64,000 bases of DNA from Allium sativum (Eukaryota; Streptophyta; Magnoliopsida; Asparagales; Amaryllidaceae), in the NCBI GenBank assembly GCA_030737875.1, contig CM060915.1:357799863-357863862 (forward strand), read 5' to 3'. Positions 46,340 through 57,600 of the stretch are shown one piece after another. The position numbers and the translations under genes were made by a program. How positions within the stretch are numbered: the stretch's first letter is position 1; the number at the start of each line of letters is the position of its first letter. The notes under the pieces were generated by a model. It searched no databases, was not told where the DNA came from, and saw only the letters and a program-made list of their open reading frames with translations.

Positions 46340-47235
46340 CTCAGTGATTGTTGGATGTTTGGATGAACACTTGTTTTATTCGATAGTTAAATCATCGACT
46401 ATCGAAACACTTGTTTTTATTCGATAGTTAAATCACAGACTATCGAAGTTTTTGACCATCGTTGTCAATATGGAGAGACCGGTTGGATTTTTATTCGAAG
46501 AACCACTCCGTATTGGCAGAAGCGTTGTGAATCAGATTATATGAAGATAATTGAAGACGGAGTAGAGTGCAAGGACTTTTTCTATTAATAGAAATTGTGC
46601 CTTCGGTTCATCCTGTTCCTGGGTGACTCGTATGGATGGATGTCTGACAGAGTATTTCCAGAAAGGTCACGTACATTTATTTCTTCAACCGTACCAAGAG
46701 TGGAAGCGGAGAAGGAAACTTCTTTCGCTAACACGTAATGTACTGTTGTAGACATCAATTAGTGATTTTCGATGGATTTGACGATGTGGCATTCGAAGTG
46801 AATCTGGTGTGATGATAAAGCGTAGCTTCTAGCCTCATCAACCGGTAAATGACAGAAATCGGGCAGGCAACATGGCTATGTAGGTCGCACCTATTAGGCT
46901 GTATAATCACCTGATCTAGAGTTTCATTTATTTCTAAAAATCTATTGTCGATGCTGTCCCATTCGGGAAACGGTTGCTGATCCCAACCAATGGTGATATA
47001 CATTCGATACACTCAAGCCAAATGAGTGGTCGGTCATGTGTGGCTGAGTTGCAAGAAGTTCTTGTTGAACTCGGTGTATTCTCCTCTAGAGATATACCAG
47101 CGGAAGGTGGTTCCATACCTTGTCATAGTTGGAAATCCATTACCCAATACGTGCTTGTGGTTTTGGTTGTATATATACGTGGAATGTGAGATGCAAACGT
47201 TCCACTAGATTGTTATCTACTTGATTTAGACATTA
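46340..47235 (+). mobile_element. Element C, 3' half of an LTR up to the E insertion
   Basis: Matches B 37,740-38,600: GATAGTTAAATCATCGACTATCGAA (here duplicated at 46,381 and 46,420), AATATGGAGAGACCGGTTGG, CGGTTCATCCTGTTCCTGG, GGAAATCCATTACCCAATAC. It stops at TTAGACATTA, where E is inserted, and resumes at 61,075. Confidence 0.85.
47231..47235. repeat. Target-site duplication of element E, left copy (CATTA)
   Basis: CATTA precedes TGTAATAACC at 47,236. The same five bases follow the other end of E at 61,070-61,074. Joining the flanks gives GACATTATTATAATATC, as found uninterrupted in B at 38,600-38,616. Confidence 0.96.
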
Positions 47236-48222
47236 TGTAATAACCCGGAAAATCTGGGCCAGTTTAAAATTTTTATTTCGGCAATTTTAGCGAATTTTAA
47301 TTATTTAAAATGAATTATTTTAAATAATATCGACGTGAAATTTATTTTGAATATAATTCGAACGTATATATTATATACGTCGTCGTTAGAATATAAATAT
47401 TTATATATAATTATAAATAGAATTGAAAATGGCGCGGTAGTTCGATAATTCGATTTCAAACTTCAATTGAATGTACCGGGTGCAAAACAATTCGGATTTT
47501 AGTGAAACCAGAAATAATAGGATCTAATTGATAATATCTTTCCAACGAATCCGAATAATCAAAATTTCATAGCGGGGATCAAAAGATATGTCCAGTTGAA
47601 AATTCTGAATAGTCGCTATGGAATTCAGGCCCTTAAAAATGGACATTTTGCAAATGACCTCGGATTTCGACGAAACCAGTTTTGTTGGGTCCGTGATGTC
47701 GAATTATTGCTAGGTTTCAAATTTCATAATTTTTCGAATCAATATGTGAGCGTGGCAAAGGAAAACGCATTTGACCAGTTTCAGTTGATTTTAATCGACT
47801 GGAAAATGGCCATTTTTCTAACAGTCTCAGAATTCGACGAAACTAGTTTTGTTAGGACCGTATCGTTAATACGAAGGTAGAAAACATTTTTCGGGAATTT
47901 TTCTAGTTAGTATGTGGCCCCGGTAATTTGAAATGTACGTTTAAAATTCAATATAGTAATTTAAATGTAAATTTAACGAAAACTGATTGTAACAACCGAA
48001 TCAGCTTACGATACATATCCCATTGTGTTCGGAATGGGGGTAAAACGCTATGGGCGACAGGCGGTAGGCCTCGTTTCGAGGTCGTATGTAAAAGTCAACT
48101 TTTTAATAATTAAATAATAAATAAAAATAAAAATAAAAAAAAAATCTCCCCTTAACTACCAGGCCCCCCCCCCCGACTAAAATCATAAGTCAGAAAGAAA
48201 AAAAAAGGAAGAAGGGCCCGAT

Positions 48223-48230
48223 CTATAAAT
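48223..48230 (+). promoter_or_regulatory. TATA box, E 5' LTR
   Basis: CTATAAAT followed at once by GC-rich, C-rich sequence of plant leader type. The 3' copy is at 55,656-55,663. It puts the likely start about 1.0 kb into the LTR, leaving about 5.4 kb of LTR transcribed. Prediction only. Confidence 0.5.
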
Positions 48231-48444
48231 CGCCGCCGCCTCCTCCCTGGGCCACCGCCGGCCACCGCGCCACCGTGCCCTCCCTCCTCCATCTCGTCCT
48301 CGCACGCCAGAACCCCTCCGCCCTCCTATTGCTCTCCTCCTCCCTCTGACGAAGACCGACGCCCTCGAAACCCCCCTTTCTTCAATCGACGCAGCCCCCC
48401 CCCCCACCATCCTCCGACGAAGCCGACATCAGCCCCCCCCCTGG

Positions 48445-49190
48445 GTAAGTTCACTGTATTGTTTTTTTTATTTATTTACTTTAAAACTGTTTTTTTTTTA
48501 TTTACTTTAAACCTGAAATTTTATAAAGGATTTAAAACTGAAATTTTAATTAAGTAAAAACTGATTTTGTTTTAGATTTTAAAACTGATTTTATAAAATT
48601 TTAAAACTGATTTTTAACAAAAGTAAAACTGATTTTAAAATAAAAGAAAAAAAAACTGATTTTTATATAGTTTAAAAACTGAAAAAGATTGATTTTTAAA
48701 ACAGAAAAAGATGTGATTTTCAACAGCAACAAGATTTGATTTTTAGTAAATAAAATATGAATTTTCTTTATATGAAAGAAGCGATTAAAAATAGAATTTT
48801 TGTATGTTGAACTTCGATTAAAAATAGAATTTTTGTATGTTGAACTTCGATTAAAAATAGAATTTTTATATATTGAACTTTGAAATAAAAATTCGATTTT
48901 TATATATTGAACTTTGAACTAAAAATTTGATTTTTGAATATTGAATAGCGAAGTAAAAATATGATTTTTATATATTAAACATCGAAGTAAAAATGTGATT
49001 TTTATATATTGAATAGCGAAGTAAAAATTCGATTTTTATATATATAGTGACTACGGGCAACGAAGATGGCGATGATGCGATAGCGATGAAGATTTCTATC
49101 AATGAAGTGCCGTGGAGCTAGGATAGCAATATGTGAGAACTTCTCACCTTTCAATTTTATTTCTAGTTATATATATATACTAGGATGCAG
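48445..49190 (+). other. Putative LTR-internal intron, E 5' LTR
   Basis: Donor CTGG/GTAAGTTC at 48,445, acceptor TAGGATGCAG/ACGG ending at 49,190, 746 nt. The exon side is GC-rich and the intron strongly AT-rich, including 35-36-bp units of the AAAAATTCGATTTTTATATATTGAA type (48,770-49,045). The 3' LTR has the same sites at 55,876-56,621. Confidence 0.5.
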
Positions 49191-50771
49191 ACGGTGCTTA
49201 GTAGCACCCGACACAATCGTCCACAGACCATGGACTTGTTTGTTTGGCTGTTTGGTTATTGATTGTGATATTGGTTTGAATGTGGTTTGTGGTGTGAAAA
49301 ATCGAATCGATAAATTGGTTAGGATTAGACGTGCGCCGTTATAAGGCGAAGGAGTAAGGCTAGGTTAGACACTTACTCCAAATCTTGTGGTTTGCATAAT
49401 AAAATTGATATGATTGATGTGTGAATGGCGTGGGCCTTCACTAGACCGGGGATAAGGCTAGGCCTCGTCCCGTTTCTAGTATCGTGCCGTTATGCCGCCG
49501 AAATTTTCTAAAATATGTTAGAAAAATAAAAATATCATTTTATTGTAAGAATGAACTGAATAGAAATTCATATGTTGGAATAAAATGTTTAGTCGTTAAA
49601 AATATAATTTTTTAACGTGAATGTGAATAAATAAATATTCATTTACAAACCGAACGGTTTGTTTATGTACACTTATTTGAAGGACATTGATTGGGTCGAT
49701 AAATTTTGCACATCGTCCAACTGCACAAATAAAATCTGTGTTTGATTGTTTGAAACCCCACACGGGTGTTGGGATGAAATTTGAAGTTCACTCATCCTGA
49801 TTGATCAAATATGTCGATCGATTGATTGACAGGCTGTTATAAGCGTTGAATATCTATATTTGATGCTTATACAGTGTGGTGCACTTTGGTTGATGGTTGA
49901 TTATTTTTCAATGCTATGATATACATGTGTTGTATGCAAATCCATATAATTAACGTTATATGGTAATTGATTGGGCCTCATTCCAATTTGAAAAACAAAG
50001 AATATTATAAAATAAAAGTTCATGTGTTGACAGTACTCATTCATTGAGATTGGTCATGTGTTGAACGAAATATTTTGATAATAACAATATTTGAAAATAG
50101 AAATTTATGAAGCCGTGTTGATTAGATTGACGCCATTTTGATGTAAACGATAATTATATCGATTTTATTCATTATAAAATGAATATTGAAAAGTAATCTC
50201 GAAATCGAATATTTCGAAATGAATTGAATTGAAAACGATTTCGAAATGAATTGAATTGAAAATGATTTCGAAATGAATTAAATTGAAAACGATTTCGAAA
50301 TGAATTGAATTAAAAAACGATTTCGAAATGAATTGAAAACGAATTCAAATTGAATTGAAAACGAATTCAAATTGAATTGAAAATGAACTGAAAACGAATT
50401 CAAATTGAATTGAAATTTGAATTGAATAGAAATGAATTTTTAAAACGAATTTATAAAGAAAAATTCAATTTTGATTTGAATTGAAATGGGAGTTGAAATT
50501 GCTTTTGAAACGAATTCAAAACTATTTATATAATTCGTTTTAAATAGAAATCGACGAGATATATATTATATATATTATATATATAATATAATGGCCTGAA
50601 TAGAACGCGCCGCGCCGCGGTAGTTCGTGAATTTCGACCATTGATTTCAAACGGACATTACGGGAGATCCGACCGTCGGATTCTCCTAAAACCGGAACCG
50701 TTGGGTTCGTATCGAAAAGAGCTTTCTAACGAATATTAGAAATTTGAAATCTAACGGTTGGATTTGGAATT

Positions 50772-50981
50772 ATGTCCAAATCAAATTCGAAAAAGGTCGC
50801 TGTAAGTGCAGTTCGATGGCCATTGATGGAAATCGACTGTACGGGCCTTGATAAAATTATTAAAAATAGCAATAATTTGTGTAAAATCATAAGAAATGAT
50901 TTAGAAAGAATTGGGATGAAAAACTCCATATTTGAAAAGATAAAAATAGATTTTTATCGAAATGAACTAGTTTTGAACTAG
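50772..50981 (+). other. Conserved 69-codon open frame in the mid-LTR block
   Basis: An ATG-started frame (MSKSNSKKVAV...NELVLN) present in both E LTRs and, with one residue changed, in both D LTRs (13,865-14,074 and 6,458-6,667, minus strand). D and E differ at five bases in it, four of them silent. No known domain. The whole block is conserved at about 97-98 percent, so coding function is not shown. It could equally be a regulatory block. Confidence 0.25.
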
Positions 50982-53009
50982 AATTATAATTCTATTTATT
51001 TTTAAATAAATAAATTGAATTCGAAAAGGGTTTTGAAAATAACCAAAATTTCCAATGATTGCATTGGAATGGATTTGAATCGAAATTGTCTTCGGAATAT
51101 TTCGATGTTGGAATTCGTGATTATACAGATGTTGTTATGGAAATTTGAAAGATATATATTTATATCGTTATTTCCAATACGACATTTGTTAGTCGTAGAA
51201 TTTGATATTGAATATAAGCCGATATATTTTCTATTCAGAGCCTTGTATTGAATATCAAATGTGATTTGGGTTTGTCGTGAATGGTGTCTTCACTAACACT
51301 GTTCTTGAACCCAGTTGAGAAAAGATTAAATCTTTTTATTTAGATTTAATGAAGTGTGCCAATTAAATAATATTTAATTGGAATTGAATTGGTATTGATT
51401 TTTGGGTTTATCGTGAACAGTGTTTTAAATAACACTTGTTCTTTAACCCGATAATTAATGGAATGTGATTTTGGGTTTATCGTGAACCGTGTTTTAAATG
51501 ACACTGATTCTTTAACCCAGTCGAAGATTAAAACTAAGTGGAGTTTTAATGAATCTTTAATTAGATTGAGAAGATCGAAAATGGAGTATCACCAGTTTTG
51601 CTCCAGGCGATAGTTAAATCTTTAATTAGATTTGAACGTGAAATGGTAATTGAATTTACCGATAACACTGTGGTGTTAGATATGAAGTATTACCAGTTTT
51701 ACTTCATGGGATGAATAGGTTGGGATTGGGAAATTAAAACAAATGATTACTTCGGTAAAGTTCGTTAATCCCGACTAATTCGAATTGATATTCAAAGATA
51801 GATTAAAGAATAAATTCAGGAATTTATCTTGGATAAAATTAATGGGAACCTTTCCCTATGAATGTGAAATTTAGAAACTAACTGTCGGTTAGCTAAGCAG
51901 AATGGTTTTCTGGATATTGATCTGATGTTGGTTTCGGCCTTCGGGGTTAATATTTGGGGAATTATTCTCTTGATTAATTTACGGTTAGTGACTAATGAAT
52001 TGGAATGAGGCGTATGTTGTGTTTGTGTAACACTTTTATAATATATACGCGAGTTATTCGGAAAGACCGGGTTTATCCCATTCTGAATAACTGATACGAC
52101 GATAAGTCGAAGATGAAGACGATGGTCGAAGACCGGAGGTCTTCACGTCGTTTGGGTGATAACTGATGATCTTGATTGGGCTGTACACCCAAGAAGATGG
52201 AAACAGTTAGTGATCGTCCAGACGTACTTGGAGATCGATGGATATGCGGGGTACTAGGTGCCTCCGGTTTCGTTCAGACCCAGAACGGACTTGTAAATGG
52301 ACTGTGTGTCTGACATCGGATTTCATTCTGTGTGACTGATATCGGTTGCATAGGATGGTTTGCCTGTGTGGCATGCTAAGATGCAAATGATCAAGGCTTC
52401 TGTTGAAAAGCAAAGTCTTGTGGTGATGATCAAAGCACGGCCTTTGTGGCGTAGCTTTGTGTAACGTTTACCTCGCGTGTTTCACACCAGGTATGAACCA
52501 AAAACGGGAGACGGACCTCAGGGAGGACTTGCGTTTCTTTCTAGCTAGAAGTGGCGTCAGTGGTTTTACACGCCCTGACGAGTTTGACTTATGTGGTTGT
52601 TGCTGTTGCGAGGCGCCTTGGATTGATCGGTCGTTCTCGAACCGATGGAGTCATTTGTTGGCTCATTGACACCCCAAAGGGTGGGGAAACGTAGTGTTCA
52701 GGCATTTTAATCCACATCGGTGGACCGGCCCTGACGATCCAAAGGCTTGACTGAGTACTTGCCTGAGACACGGGCTAGAGCGTCTCGAATCGGTTGAGGA
52801 TCTTGCCCCTAGCCTCGGTTCATAGATGGAAACCCAATTTCCAAATACGTGTCATTTGCGGTTTTATTTGTAAACCTATATATGGCGACATAGTGGGATG
52901 GGGCGCTTATGCCGCCTATGATTGATACTTATGATTTGAAGTTGTTTTATACACTATGCACTTATAATAGTATCAAATGAATTGTTTTAAACGTATCAAG
53001 CATTGTTTG

Positions 53010-53296
53010 GCTGTTATAAGGGAAAACCCTATCCCCCGGCTTGCGTTGCATTGTGTGATAGGACCTGGGTCTTATAACAGCTTCATTTTTCTTTATTTAG
53101 CATTGCGCTGTTTGTTTTATGCACTGGTATTCTTGGGAGGAAACCCGTTCCGTGTTATACGGCGTGGTCCCTTGATTTACCTAATGATTTAAAATAAAGA
53201 TTAATAACTGTTTTAGTTCTCACACCAGTCACATGACTGACCTGGAGTTTATTGTTTTAACCTAAACTCTGGGTGCCCTTATTTTCGACACGGGCA
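53010..53296 (+). other. Four-helix structured module, E 5' LTR
   Basis: Helix 1 at 53,010-53,081 (72 nt; GCTGTTATAAG/CTTATAACAGC; inner ACCC/GGGT and CCTATC/GATAGG). Helix 2 at 53,226-53,239 (CAGTC-ACAT-GACTG). Helix 3 at 53,245-53,269 (GAGTTTA/TAAACTC). Helix 4 at 53,274-53,296 (TGCCC/GGGCA). The 3' LTR copy is at 60,441-60,727. It lies about 340 nt before the LTR end, in the R/U5 part. Confidence 0.72.
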
Positions 53297-53640
53297 GCTA
53301 GTAGTTTTGGTTTTGCAGATTTATATTCACAGGATCCTGGTTTACAGCTGGAACGATATCCGGAAAGCTTTGTATCCGTATATCTTCTCCTAGTTGTGTA
53401 TTGTATTATTTTCCGCTGCGATGTATTTAAATGTAATTTAAATCTCTGATATTTCTGTGTAATATTTATTCATTAATACTCTGTATATTCTTGTAATCTG
53501 ATGCATTGTTGTAATATACAATGAAATGTTCTTCTGTATGCATTCTGATTTGTCCTGTTCTCAAACGATAGGGCGTTTCGAGCGGCCTGGATCGGTTTAG
53601 CGACTGGTTCGGACCGAGCGAAATTCCTTGCCGTCACAGT

Positions 53641-53652
53641 TGGTATCAGAGC
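53641..53652 (+). promoter_or_regulatory. Primer-binding site of element E
   Basis: TGGTATCAGAGC, two bases after the LTR end GTCACA at 53,638. A perfect initiator-Met tRNA match. Confidence 0.96.
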
Positions 53653-53711
53653 TTTGGTTTACAAAGCAGAGAACAAGGCACATTAGAACCATACGAAAGA
53701 ATTCATCAGAT

Positions 53712-53776
53712 ATTGGATTAGTAACATCCAATTAGGGTGACTCGTTAGAGATGGGATCAGTAGTATCCTAGAACGA
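53712..53776 (+). other. Leader hairpin pair of element E
   Basis: Hairpin one (53,712-53,732): ATTGGAT, loop TAGTAAC, ATCCAAT. Hairpin two (53,742-53,776): outer TCGTT/AACGA, AGAGA bulge, inner TGGGAT/ATCCTA with one wobble, loop CAGTAGT. Same geometry as in D and in the coding core. Confidence 0.75.
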
Positions 53777-54329
53777 TTGTGAAGAGTAAATTTTTAAAGT
53801 GAAAACAAATTTTGTTTTGAAAATTTAAATCAACTATTCGTATTTGATTATCTATTTATATTGAGTTGGACAGTCCAGTATATAAAGATTTTGCGTATAC
53901 GTCTGATCCACGTGTATTTGAAATTTTAATATACTGGATAGATATAGAATCACACTCTAGTCGCCCGAAGATGATTCTGATGATAGTTCGAACATCATCA
54001 GAATTGGTATTCGTGTTTCGAAGGTGTGATATCTATATATTTCCTATTGACTGGTGTGAGAACCAAAATTAGATAGGGCTAATTGTTGTGATTTGGCATC
54101 AAAAACATGATTTTTAGACTATGTACCAAAGTTATGAATTTGAAAAGCTAATCAACTAATTGATTGATGTTTGTGCTGTTTGTTTAATTGTTTGCTAATT
54201 TTGAACCATTATGCCTAACTGAATCAAATATTGACTTGTATTGAAATTTGGTCGCATTTGCTTGCATGCATATACTTACATTGAACAGGTCATAGCAAGG
54301 AGGCTAGAGCCAGAGAATAAAATTTGTTT

Positions 54330-54545
54330 GCCCGACAAATAGGTACATGTTTACTACATAATTTCCTGTTTTGTTTGGGTGATGATGATTTTGTGAGCCT
54401 ATTGGCTAGCCGCTTGGCTTTTTCTTTTTCTTTTTGAGATCTGAAGGACCGGGGAAGCTATTTGAAATTCCCCGATGCTCCCGGTGCAGGGGAGGTTATG
54501 GCGAAATTTTTCAAAAATTTAGGGTGTTAGCCAAATTTTTGAAGT
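54330..54545 (+). other. Conserved pre-polypurine block, element E
   Basis: Contains TTGCCCGACAAATAGGTAC, TAGCCGCTTGGCTTTTTC, a stem CGGGGAA/TTCCCCG (54,451-54,476) and CTCCCGGTGCAGGGGAGG followed by TTATGGCGAAATTTTTC. Related blocks sit before the polypurine tract in D (10,318-10,440), B (40,300-40,490) and, misplaced, in C (45,520-45,715). It is absent from the coding core. Function unknown. Confidence 0.6.
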
Positions 54546-54654
54546 TTTGAAAATTCTCAGAAACTAAAGAGTTGGAGAATGGAAGCCTGATCGATCGTAG
54601 AGCTGATTAATCAAATCACTTTCGACTTTGTTCCTTTTCGGGGACGAAAAGTTT

Positions 54655-54668
54655 TAAGTGGGGGAGAT
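54655..54668 (+). promoter_or_regulatory. Polypurine tract of element E
   Basis: TAAGTGGGGGAGAT immediately before the 3' LTR, preceded by CCTTTTCGGGGACGAAAAG. Confidence 0.95.
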
Positions 54669-57600
54669 TGTAATAACCCGGAAAATCTGGGCCAGTTTAA
54701 AATTTTTATTTCGGCAATTTTAGCGAATTTTAATTATTTAAAATGAATTATTTTAAATAATATCGACGTGAAATTTATTTTGAATATAATTCGAACGTAT
54801 ATATTATATACGTCGTCGTTAGAATATAAATATTTATATATAATTATAAATAGAATTGAAAATGGCGCGGTAGTTCGATAATTCGATTTCAAACTTCAAT
54901 TGAATGTACCGGGTGCAAAACAATTCGGATTTTAGTGAAACCAGAAATAATAGGATCTAATTGATAATATCTTTCCAACGAATCCGAATAATCAAAATTT
55001 CATAGCGGGGATCAAAAGATATGTCCAGTTGAAAATTCTGAATAGTCGCTATGGAATTCAGGCCCTTAAAAATGGACATTTTGCAAATGACCTCGGATTT
55101 CGACGAAACCAGTTTTGTTGGGTCCGTGATGTCGAATTATTGCTAGGTTTCAAATTTCATAATTTTTCGAATCAATATGTGAGCGTGGCAAAGGAAAACG
55201 CATTTGACCAGTTTCAGTTGATTTTAATCGACTGGAAAATGGCCATTTTTCTAACAGTCTCAGAATTCGACGAAACTAGTTTTGTTAGGACCGTATCGTT
55301 AATACGAAGCTAGAAAACATTTTTCGGGAATTTTTCTAGTTAGTATGTGGCCCCGGTAATTTGAAATGTACGTTTAAAATTCAATATAGTAATTTAAATG
55401 TAAATTTAACGAAAACTGATTGTAACAACCGAATCAGCTTACGATACATATCCCATTGTGTTCGGAATGGGGGTAAAACGCTATGGGCGACAGGCGGTAG
55501 GCCTCGTTTCGAGGTCGTATGTAAAAGTCAACTTTTTAATAATTAAATAATAAATAAAAATAAAAAAAAAAAAAATATCTCCCCTTAACTACCAGGCCCC
55601 CCCCCCCGACTAAAATCATAAGTCAGAAAGAAAAAAAAAAGAAGAAGGGCCCGATCTATAAATCGCCGCCGCCTCCTCCCTGGGCCACCGCCGGCCACCG
55701 CGCCACCGTGCCCTCCCTCCTCCATCTCGTCCTCGCACGCCAGAACCCCTCCGCCCTCCTATTGCTCTCCTCCTCCCTCTGACGAAGACCGACGCCCTCG
55801 AAACCCCCCTTTCTTCAATCGACGCAGCCCCCCCCCACCATCCTCCGACGAAGCCGACATCAGCCCCCCCCCTGGGTAAGTTCACTGTATTGTTTTTTTT
55901 ATTTATTTACTTTAAAACTGTTTTTTTTTATTTACTTTAAACCTGAAATTTTATAAAGGATTTAAAACTGAAATTTTAATTAAGTAAAAACTGATTTTGT
56001 TTTAGATTTTAAAACTGATTTTATAAAATTTTAAAACTGATTTTTAACAAAAGTAAAACTGATTTTAAAATAAAAGAAAAAAAAACTGATTTTTTATATA
56101 GTTTAAAAACTGAAAAAGATTGATTTTTAAAACAGAAAAAGATGTGATTTTCAACAGCAACAAGATTTGATTTTTAGTAAATAAAATATGAATTTTCTTT
56201 ATATGAAAGAAGCGATTAAAAATAGAATTTTTGTATGTTGAACTTCGATTAAAAATAGAATTTTTGTATGTTGAACTTCGATTAAAAATAGAATTTTTAT
56301 ATATTGAACTTTGAAATAAAAATTCGATTTTTATATATTGAACTTTGAACTAAAAATTTGATTTTTGAATATTGAATAGCGAAGTAAAAATATGATTTTT
56401 ATATATTAAACATCGAAGTAAAAATGTGATTTTTATATATTGAATAGCGAAGTAAAAATTCGATTTTTATATATATAGTGACTACGGGCAACGAAGATGG
56501 CGATGATGCGATAGCGATGAAGATTTCTATCAATGAAGTGCCGTGGAGCTAGGATAGCAATATGTGAGAACTTCTCACCTTTCAATTTTATTTCTAGTTA
56601 TATATATATACTAGGATGCAGACGGTGCTTAGTAGCACCCGACACAATCGTCCACAGACCATGGACTTGTTTGTTTGGCTGTTTGGTTATTGATTGTGAT
56701 ATTGGTTTGAATGTGGTTTGTGGTGTGAAAAATCGAATCGATAAATTGGTTAGGATTAGACGTGCGCCGTTATAAGGCGAAGGAGTAAGGCTAGGTTAGA
56801 CACTTACTCCAAATCTTGTGGTTTGCATAATAAAATTGATATGATTGATGTGTGAATGGCGTGGGCCTTCACTAGACCGGGGATAAGGCTAGGCCTCGTC
56901 CCGTTTCTAGTATCGTGCCGTTATGCCGCCGAAATTTTCTAAAATATGTTAGAAAAATAAAAATATCATTTTATTGTAAGAATGAACTGAATAGAAATTC
57001 ATATGTTGGAATAAAATGTTTAGTCGTTAAAAATATAATTTTTTAACGTGAATGTGAATAAATAAATATTCATTTACAAACCGAACGGTTTGTTTATGTA
57101 CACTTATTTGAAGGACATTGATTGGGTCGATAAATTTTGCACATCGTCCAACTGCACAAATAAAATCTGTGTTTGATTGTTTGAAACCCCACACGGGTGT
57201 TGGGATGAAATTTGAAGTTCACTCATCCTGATTGATCAAATATGTCGATCGATTGATTGACAGGCTGTTATAAGCGTTGAATATCTATATTTGATGCTTA
57301 TACAGTGTGGTGCACTTTGGTTGATGGTTGATTATTTTTCAATGCTATGATATACATGTGTTGTATGCAAATCCATATAATTAACGTTATATGGTAATTG
57401 ATTGGGCCTCATTCCAATTTGAAAAACAAAGAATATTATAAAATAAAAGTTCATGTGTTGACAGTACTCATTCATTGAGATTGGTCATGTGTTGAACGAA
57501 ATATTTTGATAATAACAATATTTGAAAATAGAAATTTATGAAGCCGTGTTGATTAGATTGACGCCATTTTGATGTAAACGATAATTATATCGATTTTATT

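Larger units (their letters stand above)
47236..53638 (+). mobile_element. Element E, 5' LTR
   Basis: TGTAATAACCCGG to GCCGTCACA. Order: duplicated U3 module (47,630-47,880); A-rich then C-rich stretch; TATA (48,223); GC-rich candidate leader exon (about 48,250-48,444); putative intron with AT-rich minisatellite (48,445-49,190); block CGTCCACAGACCATGGACTT; GAATTG-type repeat (50,190-50,440); mid-LTR block (50,600-50,990); block GATCTGATGTTGGTTTCGGCC (51,919); palindrome TTCTAGCTAGAA (52,539-52,550); structured module (53,010-53,296). Several small frames are shared with D; none is supported as a gene. Confidence 0.95.
53639..54668 (+). mobile_element. Element E internal region (non-coding)
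   Basis: 1,030 bp: primer-binding site, two leader hairpins, an AT-rich body with a GATGATTCTGATGATAGTTCG motif (53,969), the conserved pre-polypurine block (54,330-54,540) and the polypurine tract. The 68-residue frame at 53,866-54,072 corresponds in D to a minus-strand frame with an altered sequence. I do not recognise it. No gag-pol remnant. Confidence 0.92.

Noticed and set aside
48183..48410. Gly/Arg-rich minus-strand frame in the E LTRs (and 55,616-55,885)
   Set aside because: Product of a C-rich leader read on the wrong strand. It differs in length between two otherwise identical LTRs because of homopolymer changes.
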